Translations under genes and position numbers: made by a program
The notes under the pieces: generated by a model
What the model saw: only the letters and a program-made list of their open reading frames with translations
The model's database searches: none
What the model was told of the DNA's origin: nothing
In this document: in pieces, positions 9,030 through 18,199 of the stretch
Position numbering within the stretch: the first letter of the stretch is position 1
How the letters are laid out: each line of letters starts with the position of its first letter
Assembly: GCA_045565995.1 (NCBI GenBank)
Contig: JBJLEF010000005.1
Coordinates: forward strand, 248,001 to 312,000
Direction of reading: 5' to 3'
Length of the DNA stretch: 64,000 nucleotides
From: UBA721 sp002705165
GTDB taxonomy: Bacteria; Planctomycetota; Planctomycetia; Pirellulales; Pirellulaceae

Positions 9030-9896
9030 ATGCCAACAACGAAAACAGAATCCACGACGGAAGTACATGAGTCGTTTATTGACGAGAATGGTATCCCACA
9101 GCAACGCAACGGAAGCGGACCTGTGGTCGACCTGGAAGTACTCCCCCAATGGCAGGCGTACAAAAGTAACCCTCAGGATGACCAACTGCGGAATCAATTG
9201 CTTGAGAATTATTTGCCTGTCGTAAAGATTCACGCCGAACGGCTTTGGCATCGTCTGCCAGACGGTGTCGAACTGGACGATTTGTTTTCAGCAGGTTGCT
9301 TCGGCATGTTGAATGCAATCGGCTCCTTTGACCTCTCGCGGGGTATCAAATTCGAAGCCTATTGCGTGACTCGGGTTCGTGGATCGATGCTCGATGAATT
9401 ACGACATATGGACTGGGTACCCCGTATGGTACGAACTCAGGCTACAAAACTTTACAACGCCACCAATGAACTCGAAGCCAAACTCGGTCGCCACCCGACA
9501 GAAGAAGAACTGGCCGAACACATGAATCTTCCAATGCCTGAACTGGAAAAAATCATGGCCAACTCTTCCAGTATTAATCTGATCAGTCTCGATAAGAAAA
9601 AATGGAAGAACAGCGAGGGTAACAAGTCCATGACCGAGATGGATATCGTCGCTGATAAGCGATTTACCTCACCAAGTACTCGCATGTCGAAAAACGACGT
9701 CGTTCGATTAGTTACCAAAGGTTTAAGCAGATCAGAGCGTCTCATCATGATCCTTTATTACTTCGAAGAAATGACGATGAAGGAAATTGGAGCAACTCTG
9801 GATTTGAGTGAAAGTCGAGTCAGTCAAATGCACAGCAGCATTGTTCATCGCCTTAGTTCGCAATTAGACACCCGAAAAGGGGAGTTTAAGCTCTAA
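9030..9896 (+). CDS. fliA: Flagellar sigma factor FliA/WhiG (sigma-28 family)
   Basis: A 288-residue sigma-70-family factor. Region 2 carries DDLFSAGCFGMLNAIGSFD and KFEAYCVTRVRGSMLDELR, followed by DWVPRMVR at the start of region 3; region 4 near the C-terminus has MTMKEIGATLDLSESRVSQM, a helix-turn-helix for the -35 element. This is the pattern of FliA/WhiG, which drives late flagellar and chemotaxis genes. A strong AGGGAGGA ribosome-binding site precedes the ATG. The N-terminal ~45 residues are an extension not needed for the fold. It closes the flagellar operon; FlgM, its likely inhibitor, is encoded at 21081. Confidence 0.94.
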   Translation: MPTTKTESTTEVHESFIDENGIPQQRNGSGPVVDLEVLPQWQAYKSNPQDDQLRNQLLENYLPVVKIHAERLWHRLPDGVELDDLFSAGCFGMLNAIGSFDLSRGIKFEAYCVTRVRGSMLDELRHMDWVPRMVRTQATKLYNATNELEAKLGRHPTEEELAEHMNLPMPELEKIMANSSSINLISLDKKKWKNSEGNKSMTEMDIVADKRFTSPSTRMSKNDVVRLVTKGLSRSERLIMILYYFEEMTMKEIGATLDLSESRVSQMHSSIVHRLSSQLDTRKGEFKL

Positions 9897-10273
9897 AAAC
9901 GTTCTCAATTCCAGGCAACCTATAGCCTCGAATCAGCTTAATTTTAACCCTAACCATCTAAAGCTGCGTTCTTTCCCGGGCCGTTGTTGGTTGAGATAAC
10001 ACATATCAATAAGTATTTATTCGTTGCTTTTTGCCTTCCATTCTTGTTAAATTAATAATAGTGAATGCCAATACGGCCTTTACTGTACTTTTCTCCACTG
10101 GATTCCTGGAAGTCAGGCCGCCGTAAAAGACTTGGCAATTAAGTTGTTTGTGCGAGTGCGTCCGCGTTAACAAGATGATTGCTCAGTTCTTTGTCAGCCG
10201 AATTCTCCCTCGGTTCCATGTGAGAAGTAAGCCTAGGGGCTTGTAGGTTATTATTTATTCTCGGAGTATTACT
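9897..10273. other. Intergenic region upstream of the first DUF1559 gene
   Basis: This 377-base AT-rich stretch separates fliA from the DUF1559 pair. I see no coding region or terminator hairpin with a T-run. It must hold the promoter of the downstream gene; the best candidate I found (TTGCTT at 10024 with TTAAAT at 10047) matches the consensus poorly. The last bases, from 10261, carry the GGAG ribosome-binding site that is also found in front of the second DUF1559 gene. Confidence 0.5.
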
Positions 10274-11335
10274 ATGAAAAAATTTAGCACTCGAAAGAGC
10301 GGTTTTACGCTTGTTGAGTTGCTGGTAGTGATTGCCATTATTGGCATCTTAGTAGCTTTGCTACTTCCAGCGGTTTCAGCAGCACGTGAAGCGGCTCGTA
10401 AAATGTCGTGTAGCAACAACCTGAAACAAATCGGGTTGGCGATGCGCACATACCACAACACTTATAATTCGTTACCAAATACGGGTAACTATATCTGGGC
10501 CCGCCAATCTAACAATGGTCGGGGTTGGACAGAAACGAGCCACGGTAGTAACTTGGTCAAAATTCTGCCCTTCCTAGAGCAGGACCCTCTCTACAATCAA
10601 CTGAACTTTCAGGTTGTTGACCGTCGCCAGCAGGGTTGGGGAGCAACATGGGCATCAAACTTTGAAACAACTCCTCTTGCCGGTTCACAGACTCGCTGGT
10701 TCTGGTCCGAGTTGATTCCAACCTTTATTTGCCCATCTGCTAATGTCGATCCTTACACGGATCATACTGACTTTGCTTTTGCACCTGCAATTACCACCTA
10801 TGCACCTAGCCTTGGTTCACAGAACATGCCTAGTAGAAATGGTCTGTGCGTTCAATACCACGGTAACTTGTTCGGTACTGGTAACCATGGTCACGGTAAC
10901 GGCGCACGAGGTATTGAAGTATCTGGTGTATTCTGTCGTGGTGCTTGGGCATCTCGTTTCCGCGATGTCACTGATGGTGAAAGTCAGGTTATCATGGTTG
11001 GTGAAATCCTCCCTCACAAAGGGGACCACAACAAGAATGGTTGGATGCACCACAACTCAATTTGGAATGCGACATCAGGTCCAATCAACTACCCAGTTAA
11101 CGGACTTGGCGAGCCTGGTTTCAATCAGGTCAATGCTCAGTACCCTGGCTGTCAACACTGGAGCAACTGGGCTACCTCGCAGGGATTTAAATCTCAGCAT
11201 AAGGGTGGTGCCCAGTTTGTTTTGGTTGATGGTTCGGTTCAGTTCCTGAGTGAAACCATCGATTATGTTACCTACAATCGACTTGGTGACCGTCGTGACG
11301 GTGGCCCTCTCGGTGAACAGTGGAAGAACAACTAA
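10274..11335 (+). CDS. DUF1559 protein with prepilin-type N-terminus (copy 1)
   Basis: A 353-residue protein with a type IV prepilin/pseudopilin-like leader: KKFSTRKSG then FTLVELLVVIAIIGILVALL (residues ~10-29), with cleavage expected after G9 and Glu at position 5 of the mature protein. It continues with the DUF1559 (SBP_bac_10-type) motif REAARKMSCSNNLKQIGLAM and ends with the family's FVLVDGSVQFLSE block and a GGPLGEQW tail. This family is massively expanded in Planctomycetes; function is unknown, perhaps pseudopilin-like envelope or secretion components. GGAG precedes the ATG. It is followed by its own terminator and by a second copy 251 bases downstream. Confidence 0.95.
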   Translation: MKKFSTRKSGFTLVELLVVIAIIGILVALLLPAVSAAREAARKMSCSNNLKQIGLAMRTYHNTYNSLPNTGNYIWARQSNNGRGWTETSHGSNLVKILPFLEQDPLYNQLNFQVVDRRQQGWGATWASNFETTPLAGSQTRWFWSELIPTFICPSANVDPYTDHTDFAFAPAITTYAPSLGSQNMPSRNGLCVQYHGNLFGTGNHGHGNGARGIEVSGVFCRGAWASRFRDVTDGESQVIMVGEILPHKGDHNKNGWMHHNSIWNATSGPINYPVNGLGEPGFNQVNAQYPGCQHWSNWATSQGFKSQHKGGAQFVLVDGSVQFLSETIDYVTYNRLGDRRDGGPLGEQWKNN

Positions 11336-11365
11336 GTTCTTTTTCTGTTGAAGACGCACACAATT

Positions 11366-11402
11366 AATCCCCTTAGGTTTACCGGCCTAAGGGGATTTTT
11401 TT
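11366..11402 (+). terminator. Rho-independent terminator of DUF1559 copy 1
   Basis: A perfect 12-bp stem (AATCCCCTTAGG, 11366-11377, with CCTAAGGGGATT, 11386-11397) and an 8-base loop are followed by a run of seven T. It lies 31 bases after the stop codon. Confidence 0.93.
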
Positions 11403-11585
11403 GTTATCATCCCGCGGAGAAGCAATATCAAGGTATTTTTTTTCTCTTTTCACCAGAATTCAGAGGTCCTACCGGAATTAATTTTACTTATAGTTAGTGA
11501 ATACTGATGAAAACAATCTTTTATTAGCGATATCATTAATACCTTAATAAATTCTTTATGAATAAATTGATTTCGGAGTCTTACT

Positions 11586-12653
11586 ATGAAAAGTCTTAGC
11601 ACTCGAAGGAGCGGTTTTACGCTTGTTGAGTTGCTGGTAGTGATTGCCATTATTGGCATCTTAGTAGCTTTGCTACTTCCAGCGGTTTCAGCAGCACGTG
11701 AAGCGGCTCGTAAAATGTCGTGTAGCAACAACCTGAAGCAACTTGGGTTGGCGATGCGCACATACCACAACACCTATGAATCACTTCCATTCACAGGTGC
11801 TTATTTTTGGGGCCGCCAATCAAACAATGGCCTGACTTGGGAAGATACCAGTCACGGTAGCCAACTGGTGAAGATTCTACCATTTCTGGAACAGGATCCT
11901 CTCTATAACCAGTTGAACTACAGAGTCACAGGGAAGAACAATCCTGGCATTGCGCAGAACTGGGCAGCGAACTTTGAACGGATCAACGTGGGGGTAACTC
12001 AACGTAAATTCTTCTGGTCCGAGATTATCCCCTCGTTCATTTGCCCTTCAGCTGATAACGACCCAACAGGGGACGGTGGATTTAATACCGAGGAAGCTCC
12101 ACAACTTCACAACTATGCCTGTAGCATTGGTGCACAGAGAATTGCCTCCCAGGGCAATTGGTGCCCTGAGTACCCTGGAAACATTTTCCAAACCGGTCCT
12201 GCTAACCATGGTAATGATGGTCGTGGATACCGTATTTCGGGTGTCTTTGCTCGTGGTGCCTGGGCTGCTCGATTCCGTGATGTCACGGATGGTGAAAGTC
12301 AGGTAATTATGCTGGGTGAGATTCTTCCTATGAAGACGTCGCTGGCTAAATCCGGTGGCTGGGCTCACTCCGTTGCTCTCTGGATCGGGACTGGGGGACC
12401 TATCAACTACCCAAGTCAAGGTTTAGGCGAACCAGGTTTCAATCAAATCAATTCACAGTACCCAGGTTGTACTCACTGGAGTAACTGGTCTACCTCGCAG
12501 GGATTTAAATCTCAACATAAGGGTGGTGCCCAGTTTGTTCTGGTTGATGGTTCGGTTCAGTTCCTGAGTGAAAACATCGACTATGTTACCTACAATCGAC
12601 TTGGTGACCGTCGTGACGGTGGCCCTCTCGGTGAACAGTGGAAGAACAACTAA
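11586..12653 (+). CDS. DUF1559 protein with prepilin-type N-terminus (copy 2)
   Basis: A 355-residue paralogue of the preceding gene with the same leader, the same SCSNNLKQ motif and an identical C-terminal ~25 residues (YNRLGDRRDGGPLGEQWKNN at the end). The DNA is perfectly identical to copy 1 over 129 bases (11609-11737 against 10297-10425) and nearly so over the last ~165 bases, whereas the middle differs widely in protein sequence (for instance VTGKNNPGIAQNW against VVDRRQQGWGATW). The leader around the ribosome-binding site (CGGAGTCTTACT) is also shared. It has its own terminator. Function unknown, as for copy 1. Confidence 0.95.
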   Translation: MKSLSTRRSGFTLVELLVVIAIIGILVALLLPAVSAAREAARKMSCSNNLKQLGLAMRTYHNTYESLPFTGAYFWGRQSNNGLTWEDTSHGSQLVKILPFLEQDPLYNQLNYRVTGKNNPGIAQNWAANFERINVGVTQRKFFWSEIIPSFICPSADNDPTGDGGFNTEEAPQLHNYACSIGAQRIASQGNWCPEYPGNIFQTGPANHGNDGRGYRISGVFARGAWAARFRDVTDGESQVIMLGEILPMKTSLAKSGGWAHSVALWIGTGGPINYPSQGLGEPGFNQINSQYPGCTHWSNWSTSQGFKSQHKGGAQFVLVDGSVQFLSENIDYVTYNRLGDRRDGGPLGEQWKNN

Positions 12654-12706
12654 GTCATATATTTTGAATACTCAGTTTCTCTGAGCTAAAAAATCAGTCG
12701 TTCATG

Positions 12707-12746
12707 AGAAGGCGCGAAAGTCTAACTTTCGCGCCTTCTTTTTTTT
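12707..12746 (+). terminator. Rho-independent terminator of DUF1559 copy 2
   Basis: A 13-bp perfect stem (GAAGGCGCGAAAG, 12708-12720, with CTTTCGCGCCTTC, 12726-12738) with a five-base loop is followed by eight T residues. It lies about 55 bases after the stop codon. Confidence 0.95.
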
Positions 12747-12919
12747 GAACTTGGCCCCGAGTGGTTCATATTAGTTATAGGGGTCATATGGATTTCCAAT
12801 TGTTAAAAACATTGGGTAGCTAATGATGCCCCGTGTCATTTTTCAGTCTTCTGCTATTCTATAACTAACCGTCTATTTGCCTTTCCTCCTGAGCTTTGTA
12901 TCACTTCAACTCATCGACC

Positions 12920-13906
12920 ATGTCAAAAACGTCAGCTAAAGATTATCACCTCGGTTTTGATCTCGGTGGCACCAAAATGCTGGCCGTCGTTTACAATGCG
13001 CAATTCGATACCATTGGCCGAAATCGCATGAAAACTCAGGGGAGTTTGGGAACAGAATCTGTTCTCACAAGACTGGTAGAGAATATCGATAAAGCCCTGG
13101 CAGATGCCGGAATAGAATCCACTCAACTCAAATCCATTGGTATTGGAGTTCCAGGAACTGTAAATATGCATTCGGGAGTCGTACTCGGGGCTGTCAATCT
13201 GGGATGGCAAAACGTAGCAGTGGCTCAAATTCTTCAAGACAAATACAACTGCCCAGTCCAATTACTCAACGACGTCGATGCTGGCGTGTTTGGAGAAAGC
13301 CAGTTTGGAGCCGGTAAAGAAGCCAACAATGTTTTAGGCGTATTCCCTGGTACAGGCATTGGAGGCGGTGCCGTACTCAACGGCCTAATTGTTACAGGTT
13401 CAAAACAAACCGCAATGGAAATTGGCCATATTCCAGTTGTTCCCAATGGTACACGCTGTGGTTGCGGTCTCAAAGGTTGTCTGGAAACCGTCGCCAGTCG
13501 TTTAGCAATCGCCGGACTGGCCGCTCAGGCAGCCTATCGCGGTTCCGCTCCTTACCTACTGGAACAGGTAGGCACTGACATCAGCCTAATTCGCAGTGGT
13601 GTGTTGGCGGCCTCCGTAGCCAATGGAGATACCGAAATCGAGGCAATCATCAAACGAGCCTGTAAATATCTAGGGAAAGCTATCGGAGCTATAGCCACAA
13701 TCCTCTCGCCGGATGTCGTGATCATTGGAGGCGGATTGGCCGAAGCAATGCCTGAATTGTTCACTAAACATACTCGTAAAGCAGCTCGCAAAAGCGTAGT
13801 GCCCGTTCTTCGGGATACCTTTGAAATTAAGATCGCCGAACTTGGTGATGATGCCTCCGTCCTCGGTGCTGCTGTCTGGGGCGCGCGAAGCAGCAAAGGT
13901 AATTAA
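12920..13906 (+). CDS. ROK family sugar kinase (glucokinase-like)
   Basis: A 328-residue ROK protein. Visible motifs are the phosphate-binding DLGGTK (14-19), GVPGTVN, LLNDVDA with the probable catalytic Asp118, GTGIGGG (144-150), the sugar-binding EIGH (167-170) and the zinc motif CGCGLKGCLE (Cys 180, 182 and 187). ROK kinases phosphorylate glucose or related hexoses. The ATG at 12920 was preferred over a TTG 24 bases upstream because the family motif then starts at a normal distance. The stop is 3 bases before ppx. Substrate is not determined; with ppk/ppx next door, polyphosphate as phosphoryl donor is possible but the typical signature of such enzymes is not obvious. Confidence 0.9.
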   Translation: MSKTSAKDYHLGFDLGGTKMLAVVYNAQFDTIGRNRMKTQGSLGTESVLTRLVENIDKALADAGIESTQLKSIGIGVPGTVNMHSGVVLGAVNLGWQNVAVAQILQDKYNCPVQLLNDVDAGVFGESQFGAGKEANNVLGVFPGTGIGGGAVLNGLIVTGSKQTAMEIGHIPVVPNGTRCGCGLKGCLETVASRLAIAGLAAQAAYRGSAPYLLEQVGTDISLIRSGVLAASVANGDTEIEAIIKRACKYLGKAIGAIATILSPDVVIIGGGLAEAMPELFTKHTRKAARKSVVPVLRDTFEIKIAELGDDASVLGAAVWGARSSKGN

Positions 13907-13909
13907 CTC

Positions 13910-15490
13910 ATGTCCGCAAAAGAAAATATAACGGGCCAACGTACTGTCGCCGTGATTGATATCGGTACGACATCGGTACGTATGGCTATTGCAGAGATTA
14001 GTCCGGCAGGAACTATTCAAATACTCGAACATCTTTCCCAGGCAGTGAACCTTGGAAAGGATACTTTCACTCGAGGGCGTATCCACCGCGATACGATCGA
14101 GGAATGCGCTCAGGTTCTCAAGAGCTATCAACAGATCCTAGGCGAATACGGGATTCAATCCCCTGATGATCTTCGTGTTGTGGCCACCAGTGCGGTTCGC
14201 GAATCCACGAATAGACTCGCATTTCTGGATCGTATCTATATTGCGACCGGTATCGAAATCGACCCGATGGACGAGGCGGAAATCAGTCGAATCACCTACC
14301 TGGGGATTCAAGCTGAACTGGAACGCTTGGGAACCTCGACCGATACTGTCGTCTGCGAAGTAGGAGGTGGAAGTACCGAGTTACTGCTGGTTAGAAACGG
14401 ACAGGTGCAGTTTTCCCACACCTACAACCTCGGCTCACTCCGTCTTCGTAAAGCTGTTGAAACCTACAATGCCCCGATCGTTCAAAGTCGACAACTGATG
14501 GAATCCCAGATTCAACGAACAATCGACATGCTCCATGAGCAGATGCCGGTTGGGCAACAACGCAATCTTGTCGCTCTTGGCGGCGACATCCGGTTCGCAG
14601 CAAGCCAGCTAATCGAAGATTGGAGTATTATCGAAGGCGGAGTGATCTCTACGGATGCTCTTGAAGAATTCACAAACGACATCCTGCAAATGTCACTCGA
14701 CAACATCGTGCGAAATTACGAACTGCGAGTGACACATCAGGAAGCCGAGACTCTCGGCCCTGCGTTACTCACTTATCTTTGTATCGCCAAGCATCTGAAG
14801 GTCTCTGAAATCCATATTTCCGGTATTAATCTTCGCGATGGGCTTTTGCAGGAGATGGCTTTAGAAGAAGCTTGGAGCAAGGAATTCCAAAATCAAATCA
14901 TTGGCTCGGTTTTAGAGTTGGGACGCCAATACGACTTCGATGAAGGCCACGCGCAACAGGTTGCCTCGCTGGCGAGCCAGCTATTCCATCAGTTACAACA
15001 GCAACATGCTCTGGAGCCAAGGTTTGAAACCTTTTTACATGTTGCAGCATTGTTGCATGAGATCGGCCTTTTCATCAGCAATCGAAGCTACCATAAACAC
15101 ACCATGTATCTGATCAATAACAGCGAGCTTTTTGGCCTTGGTAAAACAAACCTCTTACTAATAGCATTGATAGCACGCTATCATCGCCGTGCAACCCCCC
15201 AACCTAAACACGCCGGCTATGCCATGCTCGATCGAGATAACCGTGTAGCGGTATCAAAACTCGCCGCAATTTTGAGAATTGCTGTGGCCTTGGATGCTTC
15301 ACGCCATCAGAGCGTACACACAGTACGTTGCATACAAAAAGAGGAAACTCTCATTCTCTCCACCCCAGATGCCGTCGATCTTTCTTTAGAACAATTAGCG
15401 TTGCAACAAAGCAGTGACTTGTTTGAAGACACATTCGGCATAAAAATCGTCCTTAGTAACACCATGATTGACCCACGAGAAACCTTGTAA
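13910..15490 (+). CDS. ppx: Ppx/GppA exopolyphosphatase family protein
   Basis: A 526-residue protein. The N-terminal actin-like (ASKHA) half has AVIDIGTTSVRMAIAEI (phosphate 1 loop, ~14-30), DEAEISRITYLGI (~121-133, with the catalytic-type Glu) and VVCEVGGGSTELLLV (phosphate 2 loop). The C-terminal half is an HD-type domain containing HVAALLHEIG and ARYHRR. These enzymes remove terminal phosphates from polyphosphate or hydrolyse pppGpp. The start codon lies 3 bases after the kinase stop, and ppk follows after 12 bases, which supports a polyphosphate role. Confidence 0.93.
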   Translation: MSAKENITGQRTVAVIDIGTTSVRMAIAEISPAGTIQILEHLSQAVNLGKDTFTRGRIHRDTIEECAQVLKSYQQILGEYGIQSPDDLRVVATSAVRESTNRLAFLDRIYIATGIEIDPMDEAEISRITYLGIQAELERLGTSTDTVVCEVGGGSTELLLVRNGQVQFSHTYNLGSLRLRKAVETYNAPIVQSRQLMESQIQRTIDMLHEQMPVGQQRNLVALGGDIRFAASQLIEDWSIIEGGVISTDALEEFTNDILQMSLDNIVRNYELRVTHQEAETLGPALLTYLCIAKHLKVSEIHISGINLRDGLLQEMALEEAWSKEFQNQIIGSVLELGRQYDFDEGHAQQVASLASQLFHQLQQQHALEPRFETFLHVAALLHEIGLFISNRSYHKHTMYLINNSELFGLGKTNLLLIALIARYHRRATPQPKHAGYAMLDRDNRVAVSKLAAILRIAVALDASRHQSVHTVRCIQKEETLILSTPDAVDLSLEQLALQQSSDLFEDTFGIKIVLSNTMIDPRETL

Positions 15491-15502
15491 ATATAAACGT
15501 TT

Positions 15503-17602
15503 ATGTCTGATCAAGAACCACTATTCTTTAACCGCGAACTCAGCTGGCTCGAATTCAATCAACGAGTTCTGGGCGAAGCTCTAGACACAGGTGTTCCTCT
15601 ATTAGAACGCGTGAAGTTTTTAGCCATTACTTCTTCTAATCTGGACGAGTTCTACATGGTTCGCGTCGGTGGTCTCAACATCATGGTCTCAAACGATAAA
15701 CACACGCCTGATATTACCGAACGAACTCCCGCTAAACAGTTGGAAGAGTTGAGTCAGCGTACGCACGAGATGATCAAGCAGCAATATCAATGCTTTAATG
15801 AGATGCTCGAGCCGGGATTGGAAGAAATTGGCATTCGCCGCTACTCACAACTAGATCTCAATGAAACTCAGTACAAAGTTCTCAGTGATCGTTTTGATCG
15901 TGAAATCTATCCAATCATTTCTCCACTCGGGATTCATCCAGACGGCAGTATGCCTTTGATTGGAAACCAGGTCATTCACCTGGCCGTGAAAATCAAAGAA
16001 GACAATGCCGAACATCCCCACCGTATTATCATCCTGCCACTTGACTCGCCCGTACCACGTTTCTTTACGCTGCAATCAAACGACCGCCATGCCTACATTC
16101 TCTCGGAAGACGTGGTCAGTCTGTTTTGCGATCGTTACTTTCCGAATCAAGAAGTTCTGGAGTGTGTACCGTTTCGAATCACTCGCAATGCCGACATGCG
16201 AGTGGAAGAAGAATTCTCCGCCGACCTGATGGAAGATATGTCAGCGTTGTTAGAGTCACGCAAAGACAGTGATTGTGTTCGCCTGGAAGCTGCCGCAAAT
16301 TGCAGTGAACAATTATTAACGGAATTGCAAACGCTGTTTGATGTTCCACCAGGATACACCTACGTTTGCGATGGCCCACTAGATCTGAAAGCGTGGTTCC
16401 AAATCGCAGGACTAAGGGGCTTTGAAGAACATCAGGCCAAGTCCTGGTCGCCAACTAACTCGCCACGCATCGACCTGTCGGAAAACATCTTTGACGAAAT
16501 CTCCAAAAACGACGTCATCCTTCACCATCCATTTGAAAGTTTTAATCCGGTTGTCCGTCTGGTCGAAACAGCAGCTGACGATCCCGATGTACTGGCAATC
16601 AAACAGACGCTTTACCGCACAAGTAGCAACAGCTCGGTCGTAGCCGCTTTGGTGCGTGCCGCCGAAAATGGCAAGAGTGTTACGGTAATCATTGAATTAA
16701 AAGCCCGATTCGATGAAGCACGAAATATTGTCGGGGCCAAAGCTTTGCAACAGGCTGGTGCTCATGTAATTTATGGGGTGAAAGGTCTCAAAACGCATGC
16801 CAAGAGCCTCATTATTATTCGTCGGGAACCGCAAGGAATCCGACGGTACATGCACTTCGGGACAGGCAACTACAACGAATCCACGGCCAAGCTATATACA
16901 GATATCAGCCTGTTGACGAGTGATCCTATTCTGGGAAACGATGCCACTTCCTTCTTTAATGCCGTGACAGGGTTCACTCAGCCCAGCAGCCTGCAAAAGC
17001 TGGCCATGGCTCCACTTACGCTCCGCAACCGCATCCTCGAACTCATACGTTTCGAAACGGAGCGTGCTAAGGCAGATAAAGAAGCCAGTATCACTGCCAA
17101 GATGAACTCACTGGTTGACCCAACACTCATCAAAGAACTCTATCAAGCCTCGCAAGCTGGTGTGACGATTAATCTAAACATTCGCGGGATCTGTTGTTTA
17201 CGACCAGGCATTCCTGGCCTGAGTGAAAACATTCGCGTGGTAAGCATTATCGACCGCTTCCTCGAACACAGTCGCCTTATGCATTTTAATCATGGAGGAG
17301 AAGACATCGCTCTGATTTCAAGCGCTGACTGGATGCCTCGAAATCTAGACCGACGCGTCGAATTACTGATACCTATTGAATCTACCTCCTGTAAAAAGGT
17401 GATCATCCATGCCTTGAGAACGTTTATTTCCGAAAACGTCAAAGGACATGTCCTGCAGGCTGATGGGACTTACCAACGGGTTCCTACTAAAAACGAAGAC
17501 AATGAGATTCGCAGCCAAGAAGTATTATATCAACAGGCTGTCAAAGCCGAGCAACTTGCCAAGCAGTCTGCTCCAACCACCTTTGAACCCCACAAGGCAT
17601 AG
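15503..17602 (+). CDS. ppk1: Polyphosphate kinase 1
   Basis: Ppk1 makes long-chain polyphosphate from ATP. The 699-residue protein has the N-terminal signature NRELSWLEFNQRVLGEA and SSNLDEFYMVRVGG, the HHPFESFNPVV segment, and the two PLD-like catalytic halves: GLKTHAKSL with His432 (equivalent to the autophosphorylated histidine), HFGTGNYNE, and LEHSRLMHF with His589. Length is normal. It sits between ppx (12 bases) and sixA (20 bases), so synthesis and breakdown genes share one operon. Confidence 0.98.
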   Translation: MSDQEPLFFNRELSWLEFNQRVLGEALDTGVPLLERVKFLAITSSNLDEFYMVRVGGLNIMVSNDKHTPDITERTPAKQLEELSQRTHEMIKQQYQCFNEMLEPGLEEIGIRRYSQLDLNETQYKVLSDRFDREIYPIISPLGIHPDGSMPLIGNQVIHLAVKIKEDNAEHPHRIIILPLDSPVPRFFTLQSNDRHAYILSEDVVSLFCDRYFPNQEVLECVPFRITRNADMRVEEEFSADLMEDMSALLESRKDSDCVRLEAAANCSEQLLTELQTLFDVPPGYTYVCDGPLDLKAWFQIAGLRGFEEHQAKSWSPTNSPRIDLSENIFDEISKNDVILHHPFESFNPVVRLVETAADDPDVLAIKQTLYRTSSNSSVVAALVRAAENGKSVTVIIELKARFDEARNIVGAKALQQAGAHVIYGVKGLKTHAKSLIIIRREPQGIRRYMHFGTGNYNESTAKLYTDISLLTSDPILGNDATSFFNAVTGFTQPSSLQKLAMAPLTLRNRILELIRFETERAKADKEASITAKMNSLVDPTLIKELYQASQAGVTINLNIRGICCLRPGIPGLSENIRVVSIIDRFLEHSRLMHFNHGGEDIALISSADWMPRNLDRRVELLIPIESTSCKKVIIHALRTFISENVKGHVLQADGTYQRVPTKNEDNEIRSQEVLYQQAVKAEQLAKQSAPTTFEPHKA

Positions 17603-17622
17603 CGTGTTAGAGTAGGGCGCAG

Positions 17623-18117
17623 ATGAAACAACTATTAATTCTTCGCCATGCTAAATCGAGTTGGATCGATCCTGAACTCTCCGATTTTGATCGGCCCTTA
17701 AATGAACGGGGACGACGAGCTGCCCCACTAATGGGAAACTGGATCGCCAAGCAGAATCTACAACCTGAAATTGTATTTTGTTCGCTGGCTGCCCGAGCTC
17801 AGGAAACATTTCAATTGGTCAGCGAAACTACCAAGTGGGATACTCAAGTAATTCACACGGAAGACCTCTATTTGGCGCCTGCTCACACTTACGTCGAATA
17901 TCTTACCCAATTGCCGGAGCATATCAATTCAGCTCTGGTGATCGGTCACAACCCCGGGATGGAAGAGCTTGTCTACGGCCAGTGTGGAGAATTCCATTCG
18001 ATGCCGACTTGCGCATTGGCAGTGATCGAATACAACATTCACTCCTGGAAAACATTGCTCTCCCGTTCCGTGACAGGCCGGCTAGAGCACCACATTCTGG
18101 CACGCGATCTAGAATAA
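17623..18117 (+). CDS. sixA: SixA-type phosphohistidine phosphatase
   Basis: A 164-residue single-domain histidine phosphatase with the RHG motif variant LRHAKSSW (Arg8, His9), DFDRPLNERGRRAA and IGHNPGMEEL, all typical of SixA. SixA removes phosphate from phosphohistidine on phosphorelay or PTS proteins. SixA-like genes are often found with polyphosphate genes; here it directly follows ppk1 by 20 bases, suggesting a role tied to phosphate or polyphosphate turnover, which is an inference from context. Confidence 0.92.
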   Translation: MKQLLILRHAKSSWIDPELSDFDRPLNERGRRAAPLMGNWIAKQNLQPEIVFCSLAARAQETFQLVSETTKWDTQVIHTEDLYLAPAHTYVEYLTQLPEHINSALVIGHNPGMEELVYGQCGEFHSMPTCALAVIEYNIHSWKTLLSRSVTGRLEHHILARDLE

Positions 18118-18199
18118 ACACCTTCTCAGCTAAAACTCGAATCCTTCAGATGAAAATGCTAAAATACGCTCTTCGATCTTAATCTCTGGAGAGTATTTC

